Positions 16,666-26,478 are shown, counted from the first letter of the stretch. The stretch is 64,000 bases of DNA from Acidobacteriota bacterium (GCA_004298155.1 SCRD01000006.1:124001-188000), one strand, 5' to 3'. Notes: a model not told the origin generated them from the sequence alone. Made by a program: numbers and translations.

Positions 16666-18261
16666 CTATTGCCTGTACGCATACCAGCGGTAAATCTCAA
16701 AAGCGATATGGTCAATCACTTTGATTGCCTCCGCTTCGTCGAGGGGATGCTGGTTCCCGATAATCACAAAGGCCAGCCTGCGTCCTTCCGGCAAATTCAT
16801 ATAGCCGGAAAGTGCGTTGACGTTTTCAAGCGACCCGGTCTTGGCATGGATGCGGCCCTGCAACGATGTGCCGCGAAAGCGGTCCCGAAGAGTGCCGTCC
16901 ACTCCGGCCACCGGCAGCGCGTCATAAAACGTCTGGAACCATGGTTGGCGCGCATCAAACTGCAGCAGCTTCATCACTGCATCGGGCGTCACCAGCGTTT
17001 CGCGCGACAGGCCCGACCCATCGGCAAACTGGACCTCTTCAGGCGCAATCCCGGCCTTCTGCACAAATCCTTCGAGGATGTTCAAGCCGTCCTCGATGCT
17101 GCCTTTATTGTTCTGGACGCGCGACATGGTTCGCAACAACATTTCCGCGTGCAGGTTCTGGCTGACTTTCAACGTGACCTTTATATCCTGGCTCAACGGC
17201 AGAGAGTCGTGTTCAGCCACGAGGACACGTTGCTCCGGGCCTTGCGCTTCGGCCTGGGCGGCCGCTGCCGCCGGAGAGGCCTCGCGGACAATGACTTTGC
17301 CGTCCACCTTCACGCCGCGCTGCTCAAGCAACCTTCGGAACATCGCGCCAATAAAGGCAGGCGGGTCCTGGATGGAGATGCCTTCATCTACGCCGGTTGA
17401 ACCAGCGGGGATGTGCCCCCAGATGCCGAGTTCCATCGAGCCAGGAAATCGGTTGATCTCAACCGTGGCGGGAATCCCGGAAGCCGTGGTCGTAACATCG
17501 TTAACGATCGTGTAGTAGCCATCGCCGGGGCCCATCAGGATTTGCGCCTTCGGACCGGCAAATGCCGCCGGCCGGATTTCCAGTTTCAGAGAATTGTCAT
17601 TAAACGCCAGGGCTGTTATCGGCGCTCCGTAATCCCAGAACAGGTCGTCAACGGCCCATCCGGTCCCGTAGGGCTGGAAAACATAATAAGTGTCATCGGC
17701 ATAAATGTTGCCGGTGACTTCATGAACGCCCTTGGCCACAACCTGATCGGCAAGCTGTTCAAAGTCCAGGTCTGCGGGAAGACGCTCAGGCGAGTTGTAT
17801 TGATAAGGAACAACGCGGCTGCCGAGGTTCGCATCGCCCCTCCCCACCAGAGCAAGGTCAGGCACGCGACCTGCAGAATCAGGTGCGGCTGAGCTATCCA
17901 CGGTGGTCCGAAAGACGAAATTTGGCCCCAGCGTGCTGAGCGCCGCAGAAGTGGTGAACATCTTCATGTTGGACGCAGGCAGAAAAAGGTGTTGCGAGTT
18001 TCGCTGGTAAAGGACCTCGCCATCGGAGAGCCGTACAACTTCAATCCCCCAGAATCCCCGCTCGGCTGGCGAAGCCCGAAGGATGGACTCGATCCGGCTC
18101 GCGAGCGAACCGGGCCCGGCTGCGGCCTGAAGTGGCAGCGGAAGCGCCAGTGCGCAAATTATGATGAGTAAACAGACGGCAGAGGTGCGCGGGCGGTACA
18201 AACATTTGCTCTGCAAGATGGACGAAATTCGCATCGTGGGCCGGCGCGGCACGGGCGTCAT
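16666..18261 (-). CDS. dacB: D-alanyl-D-alanine carboxypeptidase / endopeptidase (PBP4 family)
   Basis: 531 residues. A signal peptide (hydrophobic about 27-46, cleavage after LQA) sends it to the periplasm, where class C PBPs trim or cut peptidoglycan crosslinks. The three serine-penicillin-recognising motifs are present: SNMK (S97, K100), the SxN-type DGSGLSR region, and HAKTGS near the C-terminus. The large insert between the first and second motifs is typical of PBP4. The start at 18261 lacks an SD and an ATG at 18234 is possible. It is followed by the LOG gene after 66 nt. Confidence 0.93.
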   Translation of the reverse strand: MTPVPRRPTMRISSILQSKCLYRPRTSAVCLLIIICALALPLPLQAAAGPGSLASRIESILRASPAERGFWGIEVVRLSDGEVLYQRNSQHLFLPASNMKMFTTSAALSTLGPNFVFRTTVDSSAAPDSAGRVPDLALVGRGDANLGSRVVPYQYNSPERLPADLDFEQLADQVVAKGVHEVTGNIYADDTYYVFQPYGTGWAVDDLFWDYGAPITALAFNDNSLKLEIRPAAFAGPKAQILMGPGDGYYTIVNDVTTTASGIPATVEINRFPGSMELGIWGHIPAGSTGVDEGISIQDPPAFIGAMFRRLLEQRGVKVDGKVIVREASPAAAAAQAEAQGPEQRVLVAEHDSLPLSQDIKVTLKVSQNLHAEMLLRTMSRVQNNKGSIEDGLNILEGFVQKAGIAPEEVQFADGSGLSRETLVTPDAVMKLLQFDARQPWFQTFYDALPVAGVDGTLRDRFRGTSLQGRIHAKTGSLENVNALSGYMNLPEGRRLAFVIIGNQHPLDEAEAIKVIDHIAFEIYRWYAYRQ

Positions 18262-18307
18262 CGGTGGCAGTCCACAAAAGATAAACTATGCTGGAAGAAA
18301 CGCAGAA

Positions 18308-19282
18308 TCAGCATGCCAGCCATCGAGCGACATCCTTGGCAAAGTAAGTGAGAATCATGTCGGCGCCGGCCCTGTGAATGGATAGCAGCGTCTCCAGAGC
18401 AATGCGTTTCCGGTCAATCCAGCCGGCGCGGGCGGCGGCCTCAATCAAGGAGAACTCTCCGCTCACCTGATAGGCGGCAAAGGGAACATCGAAGGCCTGG
18501 CGGGCCAGCGCAAGGACGTCCAGGTAAGCGAGCGCCGGTTTCACCATGATGATGTCCGCCCCCTCGTCGATGTCGAGCGCAATTTCGCGCATGGCTTCGC
18601 GCTGGTTGGCTGGGTCCATCTGGTAAGAACGCCGGTCGCCAAACTTCGGAGACGAATCTGCCGCTTCGCGAAAGGGCCCGTAAAATGCAGAAGCATACTT
18701 GGCCGAATAGGCCATGATGGGAATAGCGCTGAACCCGTGCGAGTCCAGTTCCTCCCGAATGCGGCCCACCCGTCCGTCCATCATGTCGGAAGGGGCCACC
18801 ATGTCCGCCCCGGCCTGCACCTGGGTCAGCGCGGTTCTGGCCAGCAACTCGAGCGTGGAGTCGTTTTCCACCTCACCATCCTTGACCAGGCCGCAATGGC
18901 CGTGGCTGGTGTATTCGTCAAGGCACGTATCACAGATCACCAGCAAATCCGGCACGCCCTTCTTGATGGCCCTGGCGGCGCGCTGCACAATCCCATCAGG
19001 ATCGTAGGCGCCTGAACCAACGTCATCCTTGCTCTCCGGAATTCCGAAAAGGATCACGGCGGGCACGCCGAGGTCGATGACTGACTTGCACTCTTCCACC
19101 AGCAGGTCGATGGACCAGCGGTAGTTCCCTGGCATGGAATGAATTTCTTCCTTAACATCTGAGCCCGGGCAGGCAAAAAGCGGATAGATCAGCGAGCGTG
19201 AAGAGAGCCGGGTCTCCGTTACGAGATCGCGAATGGGTTGTGTTCGGCGCAGCCGCCTCGGCCGATGAATTGGGAATGCCAT
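18308..19282 (-). CDS. hemB: Delta-aminolevulinic acid dehydratase (porphobilinogen synthase)
   Basis: 324 residues, full length. It condenses two 5-aminolevulinate molecules to porphobilinogen in haem, and here presumably cobalamin-related, tetrapyrrole synthesis. The Cys-rich [15 protein letters not shown] motif marks the zinc-dependent class. The Schiff-base lysines are in [16 protein letters not shown] and [10 protein letters not shown]. It lies between dacB and lptD on the minus strand with gaps of 46 and 105 nt. No other haem gene is adjacent. Confidence 0.97.
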   Translation of the reverse strand: MAFPIHRPRRLRRTQPIRDLVTETRLSSRSLIYPLFACPGSDVKEEIHSMPGNYRWSIDLLVEECKSVIDLGVPAVILFGIPESKDDVGSGAYDPDGIVQRAARAIKKGVPDLLVICDTCLDEYTSHGHCGLVKDGEVENDSTLELLARTALTQVQAGADMVAPSDMMDGRVGRIREELDSHGFSAIPIMAYSAKYASAFYGPFREAADSSPKFGDRRSYQMDPANQREAMREIALDIDEGADIIMVKPALAYLDVLALARQAFDVPFAAYQVSGEFSLIEAAARAGWIDRKRIALETLLSIHRAGADMILTYFAKDVARWLAC

Positions 19283-19387
19283 TGTCCCCGCCCCTATTAT
19301 TCAAGTGTATCCAAACCGGACACTGCGGTCGTGGGATAGGTTTCTCTCCTCTACCGGACCGCTACCACGTATACCGGATTGATGGGT

Positions 19388-21730
19388 TTAATACAAGCGC
19401 TCGTTTTGCCGCAGGTTTCCGAACGTCCCGACATTCGCCAGTGAAATGGCCACGCGGAACTCATTTTCTCGCCGCAGTGGACCGAGTGAGAACCTTCGGT
19501 ATTCAACGTTCACGGCAAAGCAGGAGAAACGATAACCCGCCTGTCCAACCGTTTGATGGGCGACGCGCTCCACAAAGTTGTAATCCACACCGGCGGCACC
19601 ACTGAAACCATTATGGTCCATGTTCCCGTATGTCACCAGGGTTCGCAGCAGGTTGAACGATGGGATCTGGGAAAGGGGGGTTGTCGGCAGGACCGGCGTC
19701 AACTGTGCTGCCGTGCGGTTGATGAAAAAATCCGTCAGCGACACGCCAACCAGCCCCCTGTGCACGTTGGACGTGATTCCAGCATTTAACACGCCGCCTC
19801 CATTGGGGCTGAAGTCGGCACGCAATTCGGTGTCATAGCTCGACGAAGGCGCCAGCTTTAACACTGAGACCAGCGGCGAAAGGTTTCTTCCCTGCGCAAA
19901 AGCGAAACCCGTCAGGGCCGCGGTGGGCTGCCACACAATGTTTTTGCCCGGCTGAAGCGCGCCGTCAAACGTTGGATCAAAATAATAGATCTGCGAGAGG
20001 CGCAGGGAAACCAGCTCGTGCGCCTGGGGAATGGGCTGGCCGGGCGCCACGTCTTTGCGGACCAGGATCGAGTTGGTCAGCGCGTACTCAATCTCATTCG
20101 TTTCAGCCATGGTGTCCAGGGCGTCGAACCGCACCACGTCCATGATGTCCTGCGGATCGGTGGCGCGCACCAGACGATATTGAATATCGGGTTCAACCAC
20201 GTGTTTTACCAGATACCCGCCGATGGGGCGGGCAAAAACTTTTTCCAGAGACGGGGGCCGGAGGTCGAGCGTGAAATCCCCCATCAGGCGGTCTACGCCG
20301 CTCCTGTTCGGCTTCAGGCTGGCGCCATACCGCGTGAGCCACACGCCGCCGGACGGCGTCAGATGGAAATGCCAGAACGGTTTCATCCGCAGCGTCAGCT
20401 CGGGATGAAGATTGAAGCGATCGGAAAAATTAGGAGTCTCAAAATCGGGCTGCGTCCGGGACACCGCCCCAGCGGAAGTATCAAAAGAGAAAAACAGAGG
20501 AGTGTGGCCAACCTGGCGGTCCATGCCGGAAAAGGAAAAGCTGGGCGTGTGCCGGATGGTGATGGAGTTCGCTGCGCCGCCCACCGTCGAAAGAAAGTTC
20601 TGGTAGCGTGAAATATAGAAATTGGCGCTGTAGGCGTTAAAGTTCTTCGTCAGGAAACCCATCTGCCGGGCTTCGGAAGTGACGGCCTGCGTAAAGTTGT
20701 TGGCAAAGGCTTCCCGGAAAGCAAGCGAACTGGCATAATCCACGTTGACCACACCCCGAAAGCCTGCCCAAAAGTGGTCGGCATTTCCAATTGCCCGGAT
20801 GCTCTCCCCGGGCGCTGCCAGGGCTGGAGACCGTGTGGGTCCTCGATCGTTTACGCCAAATGCGCTGACATCAAAGCTGCTATCGGCGCTCGGACGCGCC
20901 CGGAATTCGCCGATGCCCCCTATGCCACGCTTGGCATAATCCACCGCACCCAGCGTCAGGTCCGCACTTCGATTCATGGCCCAATAAAAACCGTCGCCAA
21001 TAGTAAACCCTTTCTGCGAGGAGTTGCCGATGGTCGGCAGAAGGAAGCCGCTTTGCCGGGGCCGTGGTGAAATGGAATCCACCAGCACCGGAGCGTAAAG
21101 CACCGGCACGCGGAGAAAGTGAAACATATTGTTGCGGGCAATCACCTTGTCCCCGACCTTTACAGACGCGCTTCTGGTGCTGATGGACCATCCCGTGCTT
21201 TCGCACGGGCATGTGGTCACGCGGCCGTCCGTAATCTTGTAGGAGAGTTCGTTCAATCTCTCGACAATCCTGGCCTGCACATAAAAAGGGTTTTGCGTTT
21301 CAATGACGCCGCGGCGATGCTTCACGTGCGAACGTAAATAACCTTTGCCGTTCAGAAACCATCCCTTCTCGGTAGCGACATTATAGTGGAGTTCGACGGC
21401 TTCCAGGTGGGCCGTGGGGTCGTTGTAAGTCACGTGGCCTTTGGCAACCACTTCGCCGGTTGACTGATTGTAGGAGGCCAGGTCGGCAGTGAGCCGCATT
21501 TCTTTATAAGTCACGACAACGTTCCCGCGCAGGATAGAAACATCCCCATTTTTTTCCTGGGATATTGAACTGACGGTTACCGTTGAAGCATGGTCCATCA
21601 GGCCTGAAGGAATAGCAGGCAGCGACTGTCCAAATACCTCAAAAGAAAGGGGCAATGATAGTAAGACAAGGAATGCCAGCCACGTCCGGAAAACTCTTTG
21701 TCGGTTGGAAAAGTAATGAATAAGACCCAT
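19388..21730 (-). CDS. lptD: LPS-assembly protein LptD
   Basis: About 780 residues. It forms the outer-membrane beta-barrel through which lipopolysaccharide reaches the cell surface. A signal peptide (TWLAFLVLLSLPLSFEVFGQ) is followed by an N-terminal OstA/LptA-like domain (about 50-170; VSILRGNVVVTYKEMRLTAD) and a long barrel region rich in alternating and aromatic strands, ending in an aromatic C-terminal residue (NERLY). Its presence indicates an LPS-bearing diderm. The start ATG 21730 is chosen because it places the signal peptide near the N-terminus; longer frames overlap the divergent RDD gene. There is no obvious SD. Confidence 0.9.
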   Translation of the reverse strand: MGLIHYFSNRQRVFRTWLAFLVLLSLPLSFEVFGQSLPAIPSGLMDHASTVTVSSISQEKNGDVSILRGNVVVTYKEMRLTADLASYNQSTGEVVAKGHVTYNDPTAHLEAVELHYNVATEKGWFLNGKGYLRSHVKHRRGVIETQNPFYVQARIVERLNELSYKITDGRVTTCPCESTGWSISTRSASVKVGDKVIARNNMFHFLRVPVLYAPVLVDSISPRPRQSGFLLPTIGNSSQKGFTIGDGFYWAMNRSADLTLGAVDYAKRGIGGIGEFRARPSADSSFDVSAFGVNDRGPTRSPALAAPGESIRAIGNADHFWAGFRGVVNVDYASSLAFREAFANNFTQAVTSEARQMGFLTKNFNAYSANFYISRYQNFLSTVGGAANSITIRHTPSFSFSGMDRQVGHTPLFFSFDTSAGAVSRTQPDFETPNFSDRFNLHPELTLRMKPFWHFHLTPSGGVWLTRYGASLKPNRSGVDRLMGDFTLDLRPPSLEKVFARPIGGYLVKHVVEPDIQYRLVRATDPQDIMDVVRFDALDTMAETNEIEYALTNSILVRKDVAPGQPIPQAHELVSLRLSQIYYFDPTFDGALQPGKNIVWQPTAALTGFAFAQGRNLSPLVSVLKLAPSSSYDTELRADFSPNGGGVLNAGITSNVHRGLVGVSLTDFFINRTAAQLTPVLPTTPLSQIPSFNLLRTLVTYGNMDHNGFSGAAGVDYNFVERVAHQTVGQAGYRFSCFAVNVEYRRFSLGPLRRENEFRVAISLANVGTFGNLRQNERLY

Positions 21731-21793
21731 TGCATTTGTCAAAGCTGGTATTCTACCCGCAAAAGCTTTCTTGACGCGCATGAATTTGCTAAG

Positions 21794-22957
21794 ATGAACT
21801 GGGAACTTTGGTTGGATGCTCGAAAGGGGTTTCCAGTCGCAGTGAAATGTCCTAAGTGCGGGTTTATCAGCTTTCCCGGATATGAGCAGTGCAAGAAATG
21901 CGGGCATGAGTTCACTCAGGTGAACGGCCAGACTGAGGGAATTCCTCCGCTCTTCCACTCTCTCGGCAACGGCTCAGAGCCTCCGGCTGTGCCGGAAGCC
22001 GAATCTCCGTTGGACCAGACGGAACTGGGCGGAGAAGAAGCCGGAAGCCTGGACGTAGAGTTGCAACCGCAAGCCCCGCCTCCTGACCCGATCAAACCCG
22101 AACTGGAAACGCCGGTTCAGTCGCCTCCGCCAGGCCATGGGCCATCTCCCTGGCAGAGCGATCTTGCGGACCGCGTACAGGAATACCGTCAGCGACGTGC
22201 CCGACTTCAAAAGGAAGAGGAAAGCCGGAGCAGTGCGCTTAATCTGGATTTTGGGCCGGCCGGGCCAAAACCGGAAGAGGTCCGGCCTCACATTATCGAG
22301 TTTCCCGCCGGGGAGAGTTCGGCCAGCCGGCCAAAACCCAAAGTGGGGTCCGCGCCTCCCTCCTTTGGCATGCGCAGCTTTGAATCAGCTTTCATGGAGG
22401 AAGAGGAAGAAGTTGAGGTTCCCGTTCCCCGGCCAGCGCAACCGCCGCCAGCCGCGCGCCCCGAGACAGCTCCGCTGGAGATTGAACTCGGACCCGCCGT
22501 GGATTCCTGCTCGCCAACGGAAGAAGCCGAGCCCGCCGGTGTGGCCATCGCACAAATGAACATGCGATTTTTTGCCGGCTTGATTGACGCTCTCGTGCTG
22601 TTGTCAGGGGCGGGTTTATACGCGCTGATCTTCTGGCAAGTTGGCGGAAAATTCTCCTTAGGGCCGGTGCAGGCGGGCGTAATTGCCCTTGTCGCCGCGG
22701 CATTTATCTTCCTCTACTTCACAGGCTGCACGGCAATGGCTTCCGCCACGCCCGGTCTGATGTGGGCCGGGCTCGAGGTTATTACATTCGAAGGCAATCG
22801 ACCCAGGTTTTCCGACTGCCTCTGGCGGGGTTTTGGCTATCTGGTTTCAATCTCTGCTCTGATGCTGGGGTTTATCTGGGCCATGGTGGATGCCGAAGGG
22901 CTCACCTGGCATGATCGCATGTCCCGGACTTTCATCGTTCCGACGAACCGGCATTAA
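21794..22957 (+). CDS. RDD-family membrane protein with N-terminal zinc ribbon
   Basis: About 387 residues. The N-terminus has a zinc ribbon (CPKCGFISFPGYEQCKKCG), followed by a long acidic, proline-rich linker of low complexity (about 70-250). The C-terminus is an RDD domain with about three membrane helices (NMRFFAGLIDALVLL, then TPGLMWAGLEV and RGFGYLVS; the WHDRMSRT motif is near the end). Function is unknown; some RDD proteins are implicated in ion or solute transport. The start is uncertain: ATG 21794, or GTG 21842 right at the ribbon. It is transcribed divergently from lptD. Confidence 0.78.
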   Translation: MNWELWLDARKGFPVAVKCPKCGFISFPGYEQCKKCGHEFTQVNGQTEGIPPLFHSLGNGSEPPAVPEAESPLDQTELGGEEAGSLDVELQPQAPPPDPIKPELETPVQSPPPGHGPSPWQSDLADRVQEYRQRRARLQKEEESRSSALNLDFGPAGPKPEEVRPHIIEFPAGESSASRPKPKVGSAPPSFGMRSFESAFMEEEEEVEVPVPRPAQPPPAARPETAPLEIELGPAVDSCSPTEEAEPAGVAIAQMNMRFFAGLIDALVLLSGAGLYALIFWQVGGKFSLGPVQAGVIALVAAAFIFLYFTGCTAMASATPGLMWAGLEVITFEGNRPRFSDCLWRGFGYLVSISALMLGFIWAMVDAEGLTWHDRMSRTFIVPTNRH

Positions 22958-23021
22958 CGCATCAACCTTTTCCTTCCTCTGGCCATTGGCCTCAGCCGCG
23001 GAGCAATGCGCTGCCGCGCTG

Positions 23022-23960
23022 CTACCGCAGCAACAATCGGGAATAAACCTGCGGGTCAACGTTTCCCCCACTCACCACGCAGCAGATGGTCCGGCCTGCG
23101 AAAGTTTCAGGCTCGGCAAGCATTGCTCCGATTGCAAGGGCGCCGGTTGGTTCCACCTTCAAATTGGCCAGGCTGAAGAGCGTGCGCAGACCTTCTGTGA
23201 TTTTCTCCTCGGGGACCTCTACGATTTTCTGCAGGCCCGTCCTGAGAATCTCCCAATTGCGGTCGCCCAGGCAAAGCGTCCGCGCTCCATCGGCAATAGT
23301 TTGTGGCTCGCTTTCGTTGGAAACAATCTCGCCCTCCTGAAGTGACCGTGCCGCATCATTTGCCAGCAACGGCTCCGCCCCAATCACCGGAACGGGATCC
23401 TTCTCTTCTCGAAGGCCTACGACAACTCCCGACGCCAGCCCGCCACCGCCCACCGGAACAACGATGCTGTCAAAATCGTATTCCAGCGCGGCCAGTTCTC
23501 TTCCCAAGCTGCTGTTCCCTTCAATCACATAAGGATCGTCATAAGGACTCGCGACATAGGCATCCGGATGCTCCCTGGCCAGTTCACTAACACGGTCCCA
23601 ACGCGAGGTGACCGTTAGGTCAATCAATTCGACCTTGCCTCCGTATCCCCGAACGGCATTCACCTTCACCTGCGCGGAGGTTGATGGCATCACCACCACG
23701 CATGATTTGCCAAGCAACTGGCACGCATACGCCAGCGCCTGCCCAAAGTTCCCTGACGATGCGGTGAGAAAAAGTTCCGCCTCGCCTTGCATCACCACGT
23801 TGTACGCTGCGCGAAATTTGAAGCTGCCGGTATGCTGGAAGGCTTCGCTGGCCAGAATGACTCTTGCTCCCAGGGCCTTCGAAAGCCGCCTGGATTCAAT
23901 GATTGTTGTTCTGCAGATCTCCACCTCCAACGCCTCTCGCCGATTGTCCTTTGTCTTCAA
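23022..23960 (-). CDS. PLP-dependent threonine/serine dehydratase family enzyme
   Basis: 312 residues. A fold type II PLP enzyme, with the cofactor lysine in HTGSFKFRAA (about residue 48), the substrate loop TASSGNFGQALA and the phosphate-binding VPVGGGGLASG. There is no C-terminal ACT regulatory domain, so it is of the short catabolic/racemase-like class rather than biosynthetic IlvA. Threonine dehydratase, serine dehydratase and serine racemase are not separable by eye. It starts at TTG 23960, backed by a GGAGGAG SD about 6 nt upstream. Confidence 0.85.
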   Translation of the reverse strand: MKTKDNRREALEVEICRTTIIESRRLSKALGARVILASEAFQHTGSFKFRAAYNVVMQGEAELFLTASSGNFGQALAYACQLLGKSCVVVMPSTSAQVKVNAVRGYGGKVELIDLTVTSRWDRVSELAREHPDAYVASPYDDPYVIEGNSSLGRELAALEYDFDSIVVPVGGGGLASGVVVGLREEKDPVPVIGAEPLLANDAARSLQEGEIVSNESEPQTIADGARTLCLGDRNWEILRTGLQKIVEVPEEKITEGLRTLFSLANLKVEPTGALAIGAMLAEPETFAGRTICCVVSGGNVDPQVYSRLLLR

Positions 23961-24453
23961 GATCCGCTCCTCCCTGCCGGCGCAGACCGCCGTCCGAAAT
24001 CCAGACGGAGGCCCTGCCTGGTCTGCTTCACTCTCAGGATATCAAGTTTCACAGGCCAGGGCAGATGGGTATACAAATGCCGGTATGGGTCACCCATCAG
24101 CGCCTGCGGATACTTTGTGTTCACCGAGTGGCAGTCGCCCCGGGCCGGGCGGCCCGGCGGCCGGAGATAGTAAAAATCCGCAAGCTGCACGGCCAAAACA
24201 TCTTCGGCAAAACTGCTCTTGACAACCGGGCGCGCTCCATGTTGCCATAGGATCGCTTTAGTGAAAGCGCTTCCACAAAATAAAGCCCTCTGGGGCGAGG
24301 GCGCGGTGGCGCTGGCTCAGGTTAAACCTCATTTACCCTCGGAAACCCAGCCCTCCCGCTCGCGTTTGCATGAGGGCGCGGCATTCCGGCGAGAGGCCAT
24401 CGCAAATGCTGGAACGGCTGCCACAATCATCTGGCCGCCATAAGGTGAAACAC
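23961..24453. other. Intergenic region between dehydratase and GH51 genes
   Basis: Contains the presumed divergent promoters and a LacI-type operator at 24261-24276. An open frame on the minus strand (24196-23957, 79 codons from a TTG) overlaps the dehydratase start as TTGA and has an unbiased, protein-like composition. It matches nothing I recognise and has no SD, so I do not call it a gene. A GC-rich palindromic run lies near 24140-24165. Confidence 0.4.
24261..24276. promoter_or_regulatory. LacI/GalR-type operator palindrome
   Basis: GTGAAAGCGCTTCCAC is a near-perfect palindrome centred on CG, and its core TGAAAGCGCTTCCA fits the degenerate LacI-family (cre-like) pattern TGWAARCGYTWNCW. 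It lies about 178 nt before the arabinofuranosidase start, a sensible place for sugar-responsive repression. No LacI-family regulator is encoded in the window. Confidence 0.5.
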
Positions 24454-26082
24454 ATGAAACGCCGCGAATTTCTTTCTTCATCCCTGGCACTTGCCGCCGC
24501 GGGTGTGGCTCCGAGGTCCGCGCAGGCCGCAGGTGGATCGATCGAAATCCTGATGGACGAGCCGATAGGACGCATCGCTCCGGAATTTCACGGCCAGTTC
24601 ACCGAGCATCTGGGCGGTTGCATTTATGACGGTATCTGGGTGGGCGAGGATTCAAAGATTGCGAATGAAGGCGGCATCCGCAAGGCGCTGGTGGACCGCA
24701 TGCGGCAGATGGAGGTCCCCGTGGACCGCTGGCCGGGCGGCTGCTTTGCCGACAGTTACAACTGGCGCGACGGCATTGGTCCGCAGTCGGAGCGGCCCGT
24801 TCGCACGAATTTCTGGGCGAACACTGGCGAGCTTTGGAAAGCCCCGGACGGTCCACAGAAGTACGAACCCAATATCTTCGGAACTCCTGAGTTCATGCGC
24901 TTCTGTCAGTTGACAGGCGCCAAACCGTATCTCGCGGCCAACGTCCGCAGCCTGACCCCCTTCGATTTTTACGAGTGGGTGGAATATTGCAATTCTCCGG
25001 CCGGCAGCACCACGCTCGCTAAACAGCGCGCCGTTGACGGCAGCAGAGACCCTTACAACGTTGTTTATTGGGGCGTTGGAAATGAGTCGTGGGGCTGCGG
25101 CGGGAATTTCACGCCCGGGGAATACGCAACGGAGTTCCGGCGCTTCACAACCTGGGTGGCCAACTTCGGCATGAGGCTCCGGCTGATTGGTTCGGGCCCC
25201 GGCGCGGCGATGGATGATCCTCGCGTGGACTGGAGCCGCGGCTTTTTAGAGGGTCTGGCTGCAAAGGATAGAAACCTCTTCAGGCGGGTGCATGGCCTTT
25301 CCCTGCACTACTATTGCTGGACCACTGGCAATGGCAGTTCTATAGAATTCGATGTGCCCGGCTGGTACCAGATGCTGTGGCAGGCCGACGTGATGGATTC
25401 AATCCTTCCCAAGCACTGGCTGGCTATGGGGGAAATTGACACCGAGCACCACGTAAAGCTGGTGGTGGATGAATGGGGCGCCTGGCACCGTGGCCCGTCC
25501 ATCGACCCGCGCTACCTGTTCAGCTATCCTCCCTCGATGCGGGATGCGCTGGTCACCGGCATCACGCTCGACATTTTCAATCGCCACGCGGAAAAACTCT
25601 CCATGTGCAACGCGGCGCAACTGATCAATAACATTCATACTTCATTCCTGGCCCTGGAGGACAAATTTACCGTCACTCCTGTCTTCTGGGTCTTCGATAT
25701 GTATAAGGCGCACCGTGGCGGCCACTCGCTGCGCATCATGTGCGGCGCTCCTTCTATCTCCTATGCCTATGAAGGAAAGAATAAAACACTTTGGGGGCTG
25801 GGCGGGTCGGCCTCGCTCCATCAGGAGCAGAAGAAGCTGGTGGTGACGGTTGTGAATCCGCACGCGAGCGAAGAGAGGACAACGGAAATCGTTCTTCGCG
25901 GGGCTTCAGCGCGGTCCGGCCAGGCCACGGTGCTGGCAAATGAGGATATTCACGCCTACAACAGCTTCGAACATCCGGACGCCGTACATCCAACGGAGGA
26001 GCCTGCAAATGTGTCAGGCCCGCGCTTCACATGGACATTCAAGCCGGCATCGGTCACCAAGCTCGAACTTGACCTTGCCTGA
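24454..26082 (+). CDS. Secreted alpha-L-arabinofuranosidase (GH51)
   Basis: 542 residues. It releases arabinose from arabinan or arabinoxylan side chains. The N-terminal MKRREFLSSSLALAAAG is a Tat-like signal peptide with cleavage near AQA. The (beta/alpha)8 domain carries the GH51 acid/base Glu (E211 in GVGNESWG) and nucleophile Glu (E340 in VVDEWGAWH). A C-terminal beta-sandwich (about 400-542) completes the family layout. The ATG 24454 follows an AAGGTG SD by 6 nt. It stands alone with a LacI-type operator upstream, suggesting inducible plant-polymer use. Substrate preference is not readable. Confidence 0.9.
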   Translation: MKRREFLSSSLALAAAGVAPRSAQAAGGSIEILMDEPIGRIAPEFHGQFTEHLGGCIYDGIWVGEDSKIANEGGIRKALVDRMRQMEVPVDRWPGGCFADSYNWRDGIGPQSERPVRTNFWANTGELWKAPDGPQKYEPNIFGTPEFMRFCQLTGAKPYLAANVRSLTPFDFYEWVEYCNSPAGSTTLAKQRAVDGSRDPYNVVYWGVGNESWGCGGNFTPGEYATEFRRFTTWVANFGMRLRLIGSGPGAAMDDPRVDWSRGFLEGLAAKDRNLFRRVHGLSLHYYCWTTGNGSSIEFDVPGWYQMLWQADVMDSILPKHWLAMGEIDTEHHVKLVVDEWGAWHRGPSIDPRYLFSYPPSMRDALVTGITLDIFNRHAEKLSMCNAAQLINNIHTSFLALEDKFTVTPVFWVFDMYKAHRGGHSLRIMCGAPSISYAYEGKNKTLWGLGGSASLHQEQKKLVVTVVNPHASEERTTEIVLRGASARSGQATVLANEDIHAYNSFEHPDAVHPTEEPANVSGPRFTWTFKPASVTKLELDLA

Positions 26083-26135
26083 GGTGCACCAGAAAAGTGA
26101 GCTATCAGACCGCGAGGCTGGGCCTCTTTTTTACA

Positions 26136-26213
26136 TGTCATCCTGACCCCGTTCGTCTCATGTCATTCTGAGCGGAGTAAGAATCTGCTGTTCCGGCTCA
26201 GGGTAAACTCCGT
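26136..26213. repeat. Dispersed TGTCAT-CTGA repeats
   Basis: Two imperfect copies of ATGTCAT(C/T)CTGA sit about 25 nt apart, the second running into GCGGAGTAAGAATCTGCTG. The motif is related to the inverted repeat at 26853-26935 and to CTGAGCGAAGCGAAGG at 5217-5233. These look like remnants of one dispersed intergenic repeat family. Confidence 0.45.
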
Positions 26214-26270
26214 GAAGGACCTGCTTCTATTCTCGAATAGGGAGCCTTAAACTGAAATTGGAGGAACCCT

Positions 26271-26420
26271 ATGAGCAAGGCCCGGTTCATCAATCAAAAA
26301 CTCGGCAAGCGAACGGACCGGAAGGCCCAGTTGCTCAAGGCGCGCTTGAAAACGCAACGGCCGTCGGTACGTGCTGGCCGAACCGTCAAACCCGCCGACC
26401 CCAGGGATCCTTCGCGGTAA
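26271..26420 (+). CDS. Small basic protein, unknown
   Basis: 49 residues (MSKARFINQKLGKRTDRK at the start), strongly basic with about 15 Lys/Arg and no acidic patch, no Cys and no membrane segment. The evidence for a gene is a near-ideal GGAGGAAC SD 3-4 nt before the ATG and its position just upstream of the ribosomal L21 promoter. The composition suggests nucleic-acid or ribosome binding; that is inference. I do not recognise the family, and chance cannot be excluded at this length. Confidence 0.5.
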   Translation: MSKARFINQKLGKRTDRKAQLLKARLKTQRPSVRAGRTVKPADPRDPSR

Positions 26421-26448
26421 GCGCACTATCATAGAGCGGTGCAACTCG

Positions 26449-26478
26449 TTGACAGCACAATCGAATCAACGCTAGAAT
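26449..26478 (+). promoter_or_regulatory. Sigma-70 promoter of rplU operon
   Basis: TTGACA, an 18-nt spacer, then TAGAAT. The -35 is perfect and the -10 matches 5 of 6. Transcription would begin near 26485, giving a leader of about 32 nt before the rplU ATG. Confidence 0.75.

Noticed and set aside
23957-24196. 79-codon minus-strand frame overlapping the dehydratase start
   Set aside because: The TTGA overlap is suggestive but there is no SD, no family, and its region contains regulatory sequence for the neighbour.
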